Positions 9,703-20,063 of a stretch of DNA of 22,896 bases are shown here, in pieces. Origin of the DNA: Priapulus caudatus (taxonomy: Eukaryota; Priapulida; Priapulimorpha; Priapulimorphida; Priapulidae); contig NW_014577846.1 in NCBI RefSeq assembly GCF_000485595.1, positions 114,820 to 137,715 of the forward strand, in the 5' to 3' direction. The translations under genes were made by a program, and so were the position numbers. Below the pieces are notes generated by a model that was not told where the DNA came from, did no database searches, and was given only the letters and a program-made list of their open reading frames with translations. Positions within the stretch are counted from its first letter, which is position 1, and each line of letters begins with the position of its first letter.

Positions 9703-10693
9703 TTTCGGACCACTGTTACTGGCACCATGAAAAGCACAACAATATTATGCATTGACTAATTTATTTCCAATATATATTGCACTTAATTCGTCACAGTCAC
9801 ATACAAGGTAATTAATACATGCTATTATACAATACATGTATAAACCATTGCTATCAAATCATTAATACGGAGATTAATATATGCACCAATTTTAAAACGC
9901 TCAACCTAATGAACAGCCAACTTCAACATTTTTAAACATGATTAAAAATTAACGTAAAATTATAATAATTGTATGATTACTATAATTAAAACAACTTAGT
10001 GGTTTTGAAACAATAATGAAAATTCATCGTTAAAATGAGAATACATATATATATATATATATCAAAATTCAAATACAGGAAACAAACAAGAAAAAAAAAA
10101 AAATTCAACAAGACACGTCAGACGTGATATGATCTCCATCATTAGTACAGTAGTAGGTGAACAGCTTTCACACGATCACCTATCAAATTTGGCGTATCAA
10201 AATTTTAACTGCAGCTCCACCCGAATAGAACGACAGCTCATGGAAAATATGAATCAAATATTAAACGTCGTATATGAAATTATTATCGTAGCACCAGTAA
10301 ACTTGTTGTAACAATAGCAAAATGCAACAGCACATAAGATGGGACAATATTGCAAATCAATTGTTCGTCTCCACGAATACGCTAACATTTAAGATGGTCG
10401 TATCCTGGTTGTATCAGTCCAACACTAGTCTAGAGCAGTTGTCAGACACATCATAAAAAGTTATGGCTATCATAAGTTTAAAATATCACAAGCCAACACA
10501 ACACTTCATTAGGGATGATAATTTTAGACTTATGGTGTCACAACTAATTACCATGTTTCTTACAACGGGCACCAAGTGAAGTAAATAGGGAAGAAGCAGG
10601 GGCAGACACATATTGGAATAGGGATGTGTGAAAGTCCCATGCCATCATTGCCTCGTGTTCTTTCTTTCCTGAATTTCGCTATAGAGGGCGCAC
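9703..10693. other. AT-rich intergenic sequence upstream of the PYROXD2 stop (probably its 3' UTR)
   Basis: AT-rich, with a (TA)n tract at 10041-10062 and an A-run near 10091-10104. On the - strand this follows the PYROXD2 stop codon. No independent gene is supported. Confidence 0.5.
9760..9765 (-). terminator. Candidate polyadenylation signal for PYROXD2
   Basis: TTTATT on +, so AATAAA on -, about 930 bp after the PYROXD2 stop. No closer AATAAA on the - strand was noticed. Confidence 0.3.
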
Positions 10694-10758
10694 CTAGCTG
10701 CCATCCTGCAGCACAGCTTGTGCAGCGAGGTAACCTGGCGCTCCCATCACTCCGCCAC
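10694..10758 (-). CDS. PYROXD2: PYROXD2 terminal exon with stop
   Basis: It encodes [20 protein letters not shown] then TAG. GGGVMGA completes the FAD motif begun in the previous exon. The family usually has R-N-A-A after GAAG; here it is GAPGYLAA, a change in a conserved stretch. Confidence 0.93.
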
Positions 10759-13700
10759 CTGTAAGGAACCACATCAGTTGCAAACAAATGGACATCTATA
10801 AAGTTGAGGAAGTGGAAATGACGAGTGCCGCGCATTTTAACAACCGACACGCGACGTACGACGAATTGTAATCGGTACGAATAAAGTGGTTCCACAAGTA
10901 ATGATTTCCCACGTGTGGTGTCTATCAAAACAAAAGTCACACGCACAGTTCTTCGACTGTATATATGCCGTCAATCGAGAGCAGACAATAGACAGGTAAT
11001 CTGTCTATCTTCCACTGGTTATCAGATCACGAACCGTGCGGCATCGCGTTCGATAAATGATTTGATCATTGCAAAAAAAAAGATGGGAGCCATTGCCCCA
11101 GCCTCCTCTTCGACAAGATAGAACCAACCTGGGTGTGCACCACTCCCACACAGGTAAAGTCCCTTCACAGGTGACCGGCTTCCAGATCCGCCAGGCACCG
11201 GCCTTGTGAAATACAGCTGATCCAGCGACATGGCGCCGTGGAAGATATTCTGAAATGTTCAGTGAAGCACCAACGCATGTTATTCAAGCCAGGTTGCAAC
11301 CCAGATGTGTGTCAGTGGTGTCTGAGAGTCTATAGTGCCTGCAGTGGTGACTGCATTTATAGTCATAGACTCATACCATAATGTAAACTTGGCAAACCAA
11401 ACAAGGACGATTATAAATGTCAACAAATTCTTTAACAATAATATTAACAATAACAATGACAAATATAACAATGTAAAAATAAATATACAAATACTATATA
11501 ACAATATATATATATATATATATATAACAATACATATATATAGTTATATTATTACATGTAATAACAATGAATACTTGATGAAAGTTGACAGATAAAAGTC
11601 GACTGACGACAACTGACACTCACACCACCTGTTAGACCAAATATTTTCTCAAGCTCAGGAGGCGGCAGGACCTCATATCCCACGATGAGCTCGCGGAAGC
11701 CTGGCGCATACTTCTCCACGTCGCCGAATACTGCAAAAAACATGCCGCACAAGATACTGCAGAGAAACCGTTTGTGAACATCAGTGGCTGAGCAATGAAC
11801 AGACTGAAATGCTGCCATTCGATGGTGCCAGTGCTACTATGCTAAGCCCATACGAATTTTCATATTACGTTGTTGTCAACTTTCGTTGATTTGTGCATCT
11901 GAACAAAAGTAGTTAATTTGATGGATTAAATTTATTATTACAACCAGTGAAGAAATATTATAGAACAAAAAAGATTTCGTGTAGTATTAGTTTGATTATA
12001 TTTTTTAATCAAATTAGGATGATTGACATTCTTCACAATTCTCTCAATTACACTCACTCTGTTCAGCATAAGCTTGCTTAGTCTTTTCATCCCATGTCTT
12101 CCCACCTGCCAAAGTATAGGGTGTGAACTGGGTGAAGAAGAGCAAGACGTGACACCCCTCAGGAGCAATGGTACGGTCCATGCTTGATGGAATAGTCATT
12201 TCTATAAGAGGTCTGCAACAAGGGTGGGCCATCATGTAAGACAAATCTTAACCTGAACCTAAACTTCATACTGACGTGGGCAAAGTAAAACTTGCACTAG
12301 CAAATAGCTCTTTAGGATGGACACCCTACCTAGAAAAGACACTTTTGGTGGATTCCTAGCATGACCCTTACATACAAGTTCAACTGTATTAGCACCATGA
12401 TGAAACAATGTTGGGTTTAAAAGGATTTAAAGCCTAGAAATCAAAAACCCAATACTAGTAAATGTATTCCTTATAAAACTTTTGTAAACCTGCTTGTTGT
12501 ACTTTGCACAATGAGTGCAACTAAGACCGTGATATCCAAAGGTTCAAACCTCGGTCATCAAATGAAAGTGTCAATAACACTGTAGCTCACCTTGGGTGTG
12601 ATAGAAGAGGGGGGATATATAAAGCAAGAGTATATATGGGAGAACTCCCATTATATAGCATATCTCCCATTATATAGCATATCTCCCATTATATACTCTT
12701 GATAATGATATATGCATAAGTTTTGATGCAAAAATAAATGTTTCAGATCTGAGTCGGAAATCTTGACGAGAGATGGCGCTACGCCTAAATGATCGCCATT
12801 TTGGTTTTCGAATATCGCGCAAATAAAAACAATAAAATATTCCAGTCAAATTACTGTAACGAAGAATATAAAACACAATATTACACGTATATAGGTACGA
12901 TTGTAGAGTTGTTGACCAGTTAGACGAAATAAACGTAATAAGATGTCATCTCTCCCATAGGAGTAACAACTGTTTTGGGGCTAGCCTTACACATTCACAT
13001 ACCAAAATTTAACAAAATCGAATGAATTTAGATATTTTCATTTTTGCCAAAAAGTGGGCATGGCTCAAAAGTAGGTCGACTGGCGTGCTCCAAAATAGGA
13101 AGTTCAAATCTCTCCCATAGGAGTAACAACTGTATTCAATTTGAAACATGTGGGTCAAACAGTTTTAGAGTTATCGTTGACCGTAGGCAGACACTGAAAT
13201 GTATAGTGAAATTTCCAAAATCTCCCTAATTTGCATAATTTAAAAAAAATATCAAAACCCGTGTGATATGTTTTGGGGCCAGTCCTTATTCATTCACATA
13301 CCAGAAATGAGCAAAATCCATTGAACCTGAACTGATTTATGGCCATTTCCATTTTTGCCAAAAAGTGGACGTGGCTCGAATGTAGGTCGACTGGCGTGCT
13401 CCAAAATAGGACGTTCAAACCTGTCCCATAGGAGTAACAACTATATGCAATTTGAAACATGTGGGTCAAACGGTTCTTGAGTTATCGTTGACCGTAGCCA
13501 AATGTTGACGAACGGACGGACGGAAGGACGGACGACACCCCATGGCAATAGCTCATCTTGACGATGTCAAGGCGAGCCAAAAATGCAAACCTATACATAA
13601 ACTTGTATATAGGTCCCTTGAGGGAAACCCCCAAAAATGTCATTCATAGGCAAGTTATCAGTTCGATAGTCGTGGCTTCACTCTACAACTGCCACTTAAA

Positions 13701-16700
13701 TGTAAAGTGTCCTCTATACAGACAGATGTTCGTTTTATTTGAAGGTGACGTGAGCGCATAACTGCCACTCGAGGAAAACCACAAATCTTCCTAGACAGGT
13801 GTTCGTTCGATTTAAAGGTAGTTTCACCGCAGAATTGCCACTCAAGGAAAAAAAACTATAAAGGCGCCGTTCACAGACAGCCGTCCGTTCAAGAGAGGTG
13901 GTTTCACCGTATAACTGACAGACGAGGTAAACCCTAAAGGCGTCCTTCGTAGAGACACCTGCCCACATTACAGAAGTGATGACCACCGACACCGTCTGTC
14001 ACTGCATGGCGCATGCGCGACGCGACTGCGCGCAAGCCTCACCGCCGCGAGATCTCGCCGCGCGACGCATCCTCATACGCCTCCTGTATGAGGGACATGT
14101 GCTCGCAGTTGAGATGTATCGTCGCGCGGTGATGAGGCATCGGGTCATCACCAACGCTCGGGTCGGCCACGAAGTTCGGCAGGCCTCTGGTAGCCACTGA
14201 GCAGGAGTGGGCAAGCAAAACAATAGAACGTACCTTCACAAATGTATTAGACAGCGTGGAACAGTAATAATATTATCTCACTGCATGTACATACATATTT
14301 ATATTATATATACGTCTGTAGATATGTCCGTGTAACCACTCTACGTTCACTTCAAAAATCGATTGCTCGTCCATTTAATCAAAAACCATAAATCCATAAC
14401 ACAAGTATTCGCTCGATCGCTAGTCGCGCCATAACGCATTATGCCATGTGAGAGCTACCGTTTATCTTTGTGACGGGCGACGTGTAGTCTATGCGGCCGA
14501 TTGCGGAGCGGAATTTGCTGGGCAGTGCCTCGGCCGGACAGAGGTCAAGGAACGTGACCTTGGCCGTGGCATTTGACAGGACGGCCGTGGCTCTCACTTC
14601 AGTTCCATCGTTCAGCGCCACGCCACGCACACCGTTCGACGCATCGACGATGAACTGGGACACTGCCTGAAGAACGTACGGTCAAATCTGCGTTAGCGGA
14701 CACCCTCCGTGGAACAGACACCTGCTCATTAAGGACACATTTCTGGGTTTTCATCGAGTGGTAGCAATACAGTGAAACTACTTCATAGCATGGACCTGTG
14801 GCTATATGACATTTAGGATTTCCCCTGAGTGACTCTTATGTACAGGTTCGACTTTAATAAAGACAATTTTACGTCCTTTACATTTCACTCGCTCAGTTTG
14901 ACACTGAGGAATTTTACATTTCGACAGCATCAAAAAATATGCATAAATATGTCGCATTACTGTCAACTCGCGTGACGGTATACACGTCCTTTATATAATA
15001 AATGTAATATATAAATGGATAGATTCGGTAATATAAATGTAATAAAGTCAAGCGTAAAAACACATATATGATGATCCTCGGACAATAAGAAATGAAATCC
15101 GTTTAAATAACCAGGGTGTGACTTTTCTACAGTAGTGTTTTCGAAGAAATATGGATGTTAATTGCACCTTGTTTGTGAATATCTCCACACCAGCTGCACG
15201 AGCAGAGCTAGCAATGGCTGATGAGACAGCTCCCATTCCTCCCTCTGGGTATGCCCATATGCCTTTCTGTTTTTCTAGTTCACCCATGACATGATGTAGC
15301 AACACGTAACTGTAAGCGAAAGAAAGGTGGAGGTTTGCTTTATAAAATGATCTACATCTACTACAGTCTACCCAGTAGCTCTATGCACGGTGCACATCTG
15401 AAGCATGATGCCCCTTTGAAAAATAATGCTAATATGATGCATACTTTATGTGATATGCATGATCATTAATTAACATGATGCACATCTAACAGTCTAAATC
15501 ATGATGCACCCCCGCAAACATGCTACCACACTGATGTATTTGTATATAGTATTCCTATTGTATAATTATTATTATTGGTCGCTTCCTGCACTTAATGCGT
15601 AGAACACAAGATAGCGCATAAGCCTGCTAATTACCAAAGCAATGTTATAAAAGGATTTTCACTTTGCAAATGCATCTTGATAAGCTGACAATAAACGAGT
15701 TGATTTCTAATTCAAAAATAATATGCGTGGTTTTAATTAGTGAAAGAAATTGGCCGGGACGCAATAATTTGCTTTCCGAGGTAAGGACAACAGCAGAACG
15801 TGAATTACCAGACAGCTGCGTGTGTGAACGTCTAAAACGGTAACTATCACAACATCTGCCACGTTCATCGTCATTGACAAACCTGCTTCCAGGGGTGTCT
15901 GGGCTAATCATCGCTCCGATGACACTGTCCGTAGCCAGGGTTGCCTTCAGAGGTTCCGAATCGAACCACTGGTTTAGGATTTTAGAGGCTGGAGCTGTTA
16001 GATACTCATAGAACAGTGGCAGGTCTTCACCAAGGATTTTTCCTACAAAAAGATGCAAACGTGCCATTTTTTAACGTCATCGCACGCCATTGTGATTTCA
16101 CAGAAGTACACTAATATTTCTGAAAAGACACGCTGAGTACGAAGAAACAAAATAATTCAAGTAACTACTTGATTAATACTAATTATAACCTTGCATTTCA
16201 TAGAATCAACTAATACATCTTAAACAACTTGCCTGCTTCAAATATATGCTTGGAGTGGTAGGCCTCTTTAATTTGTTCCCACAGTGAGCTTTTAGCTAAC
16301 TTCTTACTGTCAATTGGTGTGTTGTCAAGTAGAGGTTGAATAGCTTGTGCAAACCTCTCTAACTGCTGCTCATATAGTGGGAATGCCTTAAATGGAGTTC
16401 ACACTGTAAATAATTGAATAATTTCATCGGATCTCTATAGTTCACCTAAAAATAAAGTTGATCTTAGTTAGATCCATAATAACAGAAGTAGATAATAGGG
16501 AAGGAGTGTGACTTCAATAAACAAAGGAAATTCGTCATTTACTAGCCTTAGAATACCTACAATTTACTACGCATAACTCAACCAACTTGAGCACAAATCG
16601 TACACAGTACATTCGCCTAGCATCGTGCGAAATTGTTTCCTCGTATACACCCGCAATCCGGAGATACAGACCAAAGCGTACGACACGATTATCCATTCTT

Positions 16701-18303
16701 TGGCCATCAATCCAAGCCGATTGCCCGCCTATATTCAAACAAAAGGCAGCTACTAATGCGCTATTGCTAACTCGGCAAGGCAATGTGGCTCGCTGGGAGA
16801 TTTGAGCCCGGATCTGCTGCTGATTGCGGTTGGCGTGCGTACGTGGGGGCATGCCAGCTGTATGCCGGTATGTAGCTGTGTACCGGGTCAAAGGTTATCT
16901 GTGTTGCGTTGATGCCTAATCTCTAACGTACGACACGATTATCCATTCTGTTGCCAGCAAACCGAATGTATAAACCGCCTAACTTGAAACAAAAGGCAGC
17001 TACTAGCGACTCTTGCGCACGCGGCGCTTCTCTTCGGTTGGTTGAAGTAGGTATTCTAAGGCTAGTAAATGACGAATTTCCCTTGTTTATTGAAGTCACA
17101 CTGATAATAAGTTATTATTAGTTACAACGACAAAATTTTCGTCCATCTCTCCGATAGACTTCCGCAGGTCTGATGTCACCTCATGTATGCATGTTCCACT
17201 GTCAGAAACTATCAGATAATGGTCGCATATTGACAAATAACTTTTCTAAAGTAATTTTCAACCTCATGAATGATACGTTTTCTTAATAAAATCACTTCCA
17301 GAATTGTTACCTCTGCATCTTTTTTGGAGAACTTGCCTATCTCTTGCACAGTCAGTCCAGCCTGTGGACCCATTAGCAGTGACTGGGGGCACCCTCTGCT
17401 GACCTCAGATTCCAGTATCGGGGTGTAGGAGCATGGGTCACGCAAGTGTAGCTTCAACCCATGTTTCTAAAAAAACAAATAACTCTGTAAAAAGCAATCA
17501 GTTCTTCACCGACGTGGCATGTGATATCTCCATTTCCTGTAACACAGTGCCTGGGAAAATATTATCTCACATATTCTGCAAAATCCAACATAAACCTCGA
17601 CATTAATCCATGGCCACTGACAACGAAATAAAAAGCACCAATGTGCGCGCTGTAACAGTTATGAATGAAATTATAACAACCCACATTGCATAGAAATACA
17701 TTCAACAGCGACTAAACTAATTTCTTACCACGAGTTCCAAGTCTTGCATGATGTGTGGCCGCAATAAACTTAGCACGTACGATGCACGTGAAAACTGAAA
17801 TCCTAATCACAAGCAAAGCAAATACAAGCAAATCAGTAATGTCAGAATCAGCAAGAATATCATTTACAATTAATTAGCCTATGTAATGGGGCTATTGACT
17901 TAGATTATGGCTGAGATATTTAGAAGTGGTCAAAATATTAGGAATTTTTGTTGGGAAGTTAACTTTGAGAAAGTTTTGCATATATACTCAATGGGAAAGC
18001 ATAGGGGATTCAAATAGATAAACATATTACCCGGTATAATTTCTTCCGTCACAGCCGCACCTCCAATAATATGACGCCGTTCTAGCACACATACCTTTTT
18101 CCCAGCTTTCGCAAGATAAGCCGCCTGCAGGAATTATTTTTGTGGTTATTATAATATTTTTCATATTATACATTATTGTTTTTCTTCTGATAGAAACTTG
18201 CATAAAAAACCAAACCACTCACAGCTAGAGTACAATAAACCATGTTTTACTACTCTAAAACAAACAACATTCATTGTACTTACAGCAACTAACCCATTGT
18301 GTC
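10694..18303 (-). CDS. PYROXD2: PYROXD2 homologue, FAD-dependent oxidoreductase (13 exons, N-terminus missing)
   Basis: PYROXD2 is a flavoprotein of the CrtI/amine-oxidase superfamily reported in mitochondria; its substrate is not established. In transcript order the exons are 18303-18284, 18124-18031, 17802-17729, 17466-17311, 16386-16233, 16042-15883, 15309-15168, 14666-14459, 14196-14043, 12212-12058, 11730-11624, 11249-11129 and 10758-10694. They total 1610 nt, so two leading bases plus 535 codons and stop, in one unbroken frame. The first residues, [18 protein letters not shown], are the second half of the dinucleotide-binding Rossmann motif. [12 protein letters not shown] follows. The centre has [24 protein letters not shown] and SPVTKIN. 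The C-terminal [20 protein letters not shown] is the second FAD contact. Vertebrate PYROXD2 is about 580 residues, so only ~42 N-terminal residues, including the GxG half and any mitochondrial presequence, are absent. No exon upstream of 18303 was found in the window. Confidence 0.96.
11129..11249 (-). CDS. PYROXD2: PYROXD2 exon: [16 protein letters not shown] and C-terminal FAD motif
   Basis: It encodes [20 protein letters not shown] and then [12 protein letters not shown]. The last part is the C-terminal flavin-contacting motif. Confidence 0.96.
11505..11526. repeat. (TA)n microsatellite
   Basis: Short TA run inside a PYROXD2 intron, in an AT-rich, AACAAT-repeat context (11380-11560). Confidence 0.85.
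11624..11730 (-). CDS. PYROXD2: PYROXD2 exon: [20 protein letters not shown]
   Basis: It encodes [20 protein letters not shown] and ends IFGLTGG. The donor is the consensus gtgagt at 11623; the nearby gtggtg would break the phase. Confidence 0.95.
12058..12212 (-). CDS. PYROXD2: PYROXD2 exon: [17 protein letters not shown]
   Basis: It encodes [20 protein letters not shown] and [17 protein letters not shown]. The preceding intron, 1.83 kb, is the longest inside the gene and is full of repeats. Confidence 0.96.
12648..12700. repeat. ~20-bp tandem repeat, about 2.5 units
   Basis: Repeats of CTCCCATTATATAGCATAT, three partial copies. Confidence 0.8.
12971..13577. repeat. Duplicated ~230-bp repeat ending in GGAC-rich tail and small hairpin
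   Basis: 12971-13197 and 13269-13500 are diverged direct copies about 298 bp apart, sharing the blocks TTTTTGCCAAAAAGTGG, GTCGACTGGCGTGCTCCAAA and AATTTGAAACATGTGGGTCA. The second is followed by a GGAC-rich tail at 13510-13536 and an imperfect palindrome at 13550-13577 (AGCTCATCTTGAC / GTCAAGGCGAGC). From memory, CGGAC tails followed by AGCTCA-type ends are seen in interspersed repeats of several marine invertebrates; I cannot name the family here. Confidence 0.75.
13600..13965. repeat. ~78-bp degenerate minisatellite, about 4 units
   Basis: Successive blocks share the order GTTCGTT...TTTCACCG.AGAATTGCCACTCAAGG. Units are roughly 13640-13718, 13719-13796, 13797-13875 and 13876-13955. It ends close to the acceptor-distal side of the PYROXD2 exon at 14043. 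Confidence 0.75.
14043..14196 (-). CDS. PYROXD2: PYROXD2 exon: [20 protein letters not shown]
   Basis: It starts [13 protein letters not shown] and contains IHLNCEHM and QEAYEDA, as in the family. The acceptor is ctgctcag and the donor gtgagg. Confidence 0.95.
14459..14666 (-). CDS. PYROXD2: PYROXD2 exon: [14 protein letters not shown]
   Basis: It includes [20 protein letters not shown] and SPVTKIN. 69 codons plus one base. It is visibly more GC-rich than nearby intron sequence. Confidence 0.95.
15168..15309 (-). CDS. PYROXD2: PYROXD2 exon: [11 protein letters not shown]
   Basis: It encodes [20 protein letters not shown] and [24 protein letters not shown] is typical of the family. The donor gtgcaa is weak, but the next exon joins in phase 0. 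Confidence 0.94.
15883..16042 (-). CDS. PYROXD2: PYROXD2 exon: [17 protein letters not shown]
   Basis: It encodes [20 protein letters not shown] then [19 protein letters not shown], the most conserved central block. The donor is gtttgt. Confidence 0.95.
16233..16386 (-). CDS. PYROXD2: PYROXD2 exon ending in a GC donor
   Basis: It encodes [20 protein letters not shown] and ends HIFEAG. The donor is GCAAGT rather than GT. The phase into KILGEDLP of the next exon is correct only with this GC donor. Confidence 0.9.
16505..17102. mobile_element. 598-bp inverted-repeat element (MITE) in PYROXD2 intron
   Basis: Positions 16505-16560 and 17047-17102 are 56-bp inverted copies with one or two differences, starting AGTGTGACTTCAATAAACAA. 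Inside, 16677-16755 and 16927-17005 are diverged 79-bp direct copies. GATAATA occurs on both outer sides but is 7 bp off on the left, so the target duplication is unclear. No transposase is seen. Confidence 0.85.
17311..17466 (-). CDS. PYROXD2: PYROXD2 exon: [11 protein letters not shown]
   Basis: 52 codons, phase 0 at both ends. It starts [19 protein letters not shown] and ends KFSKKDAE, matching the family. Confidence 0.95.
17729..17802 (-). CDS. PYROXD2: PYROXD2 exon: [13 protein letters not shown]
   Basis: It encodes [18 protein letters not shown] and DLELV, close to the vertebrate stretch. The acceptor is the AG eight bases before a second, out-of-phase AG; only the former keeps the frame. 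Confidence 0.93.
18031..18124 (-). CDS. PYROXD2: PYROXD2 exon: FAD-binding segment
   Basis: It reads [20 protein letters not shown] then [12 protein letters not shown], the classical CrtI-type FAD-binding continuation with the acidic ribose-binding residue (E in LERR). The exon starts in phase 0 and ends in phase 1. Confidence 0.95.
18284..18303 (-). CDS. PYROXD2: PYROXD2 20-nt microexon (Rossmann motif)
   Basis: Twenty nucleotides between a ctttttcag acceptor and a gtaagt donor. It encodes GHNGLVA, completing the GxGxxG dinucleotide-binding motif whose first half must come from an exon outside the window. The phase needs a single G from that exon. Confidence 0.88.
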
Positions 18304-18898
18304 CTGAAAAAGATAAGCAGGCACTTCATGTTATACTTTTTGCATTGACAGTAAAGTGGTGGTAAACTGATTAACCCAGTCTTGTCTGTCTCTAATTGAC
18401 AGCTTGCAGTTCAAGCCCATTTTGAGGGGGAATGGAAGGGTACATAGAGGGGTCCATTCTCAAGTATAATTTAGTTCATGCCATTTTCTAGAATCGCAAT
18501 AACCGCGGTTGAATTATTTCTACCACAGTAAAAATAATTTATCTGCGGTTAAATAATATGTATCAAGACCTCTAACTGGGTAAACGGATTGAGGTTACAT
18601 TATAATTATTTTCACCCCATAACTATAAATTATTTCCGAGTACGATGGTCAACCATATGATATCAGATATATCATTATAGATATACGCAAGGTTAAGCAG
18701 TAACACGACATGCATTGTATCGTACGTAAGCCAGCAGGGTTATAGCCCTCGTGGTTAGAGTATGCACAGGGTGAATCCGTGATGATGTTGATTCATTATT
18801 GCCATATTGGTGTTGATGATGAATGATTCATGACTGGGTTTCAGCTATAGGCTTCATGTGAAATTTAAGCATTTCGGATCCACCTCAGACTCAACAAC
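18304..18898. other. Intron or 5' flank of PYROXD2, no gene seen
   Basis: Includes AT-rich sequence and a weakly tRNA-like patch near 18740. No exon with the missing GxG half of the Rossmann motif was found. Confidence 0.5.
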
Positions 18899-18910
18899 GT
18901 GGCACAGACC

Positions 18911-19201
18911 ACAGGCACTTGGAACGTTTCAATAATAAAATTATGGTAAATAAACACGAAATGTATTCACTACCAAGTTTATTCTTTATTCTTGTTGTTT
19001 GTGCACAGCGGCGTGCGTGCGGTGTACATGTGTGTTGCAGAGGAGCATTTGAACGGCATTTACAGGAAGTTATCGGCAATAATAGGCGAAATAGAGTAGA
19101 GAAAATTAACATTAAGTCTTTGGTAGTAAATACATTTCGTGTTTATTTACCATCATTTTACTAGTACTAGTAGTAGTAGTAGGCCCTATTGAAACGTTCC
19201 T
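18911..19201. mobile_element. ~290-bp inverted-repeat element (MITE)
   Basis: Left GGAACGTTTCAATA plus ATGGTAAATAAACACGAAAT pairs with the reverse complement near 19119-19200. The 12-bp sequence GTGGCACAGACC lies on both sides, at 18899-18910 and 19202-19213. The termini partly overlap it, so the exact duplication may be shorter. Confidence 0.75.
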
Positions 19202-19267
19202 GTGGCACAGACCGTCAGACACAGTCACTCACCGACTCGGTTAGATACAATAATGTAACCCAAACAC

Positions 19268-19978
19268 TAGACCGAATAATTCTGTCCCATATAACCTTTT
19301 TTATATTTTGGTGAAGGTTATATTGGGACAGAACGGAGTTCATTGAAATTTCGTGAGATCGCATGCAAAATGCATGCGCTGCTAATGGCAATGCAGCCCG
19401 TACGCCGCTATTGGCGCGCAAAAAAACCTCCCTTTCCCTTCTACATGACTTTACCTTGCTACTGTTATGCGTATACATTCACTTCAATCGTTATATACTT
19501 CTTAAAAGATTGTTTTTCAGAAAAACCCCGCTTCATTAACTTTAGTAAATTACGTTGGCCATTGACAAACAATCAGACCAATCACAGCGAGTCTTACAAT
19601 AGCCCCTGGTTCTCGCTTGTATCTGTGGCGCTGCAGGAGGCCTGATAGACTCGCTGTGATTGGACTGATTGTTTGTAAATGGCCAACGTAGCAACGTTAA
19701 TTTACTAAATGTTAATGGAAGCGGGGTTTCTTGAAAAACAATCGTTTATGAAGTAAATAACGATTTGAAGTGAATGTATACACATATCAGCTAGCAAGGT
19801 AAAGCCAATGTAGAAGGGAACGGTAGGTTTTTTCCGGCGCAATAGCGGCGTACGGTCCGCATTACCAGCGCCATGCATTTTGCATGCGATCTCACGAAAT
19901 TTCAATGAACCCCGTTCTGTCCCAATATAACCCTCACAAAATATAAAAAAGGTATATGGGACAGAATTATTCGGTCTA
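19268..19978. mobile_element. 711-bp foldback element with ~330-bp inverted arms and 9-bp target duplication
   Basis: Arms 19268-19594 and 19647-19978 are inverted copies with scattered differences, around a 52-bp loop. The ends are TAGACCGAATAATTCTGTCC and its complement. CCCAAACAC stands at 19259-19267; the matching right copy is at 20070-20078, displaced because a second element sits between. Long arms plus 9-bp duplications resemble Mutator-like foldback elements (family knowledge; inference here). The two frames across the arms are mirror images, not genes. Confidence 0.9.
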
Positions 19979-19981
19979 CCC

Positions 19982-20063
19982 TAGCTCTAGTACTATAGCC
20001 CGCGATCGCTGCCGCGGGTCCGGCGCCTGCGGCAGCGATCCGCGGGCTATAGTACTAGAGCTA
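19982..20063. mobile_element. 82-bp GC-rich near-perfect palindrome with 9-bp target duplication
   Basis: Arms of ~35 nt (TAGCTCTAGTACTATAGCCC... and complement) differ only by a one-base indel, with a ~12-bp centre. GGTCTACCC stands directly on both sides, at 19973-19981 and 20064-20072. Removing the palindrome and one copy restores the right end of the 711-bp element joined to its CCCAAACAC duplication. Confidence 0.88.

Noticed and set aside
10560-10946. 128-residue frame on the - strand
   Set aside because: It overlaps the PYROXD2 terminal exon in a different frame; the conserved frame ends at 10694.
12536-12562. B-box-like GGTTCAAACCT with pairing GACCG / CGGTC
   Set aside because: No A box at the right distance, and the word is itself palindromic; not supported as a tRNA gene or SINE.
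18728-18800. tRNA-derived SINE promoter (A-box-like CGTGGTTAGAGT and B-box-like GGTGAATCC)
   Set aside because: The boxes are too close together and the B box is poor; no cloverleaf could be drawn.
19343-19905. Two related ~65-100 residue proteins on opposite strands starting MKFREIACKMH
   Set aside because: They are the same sequence read from the two arms of the 711-bp inverted repeat and are not conserved as protein.
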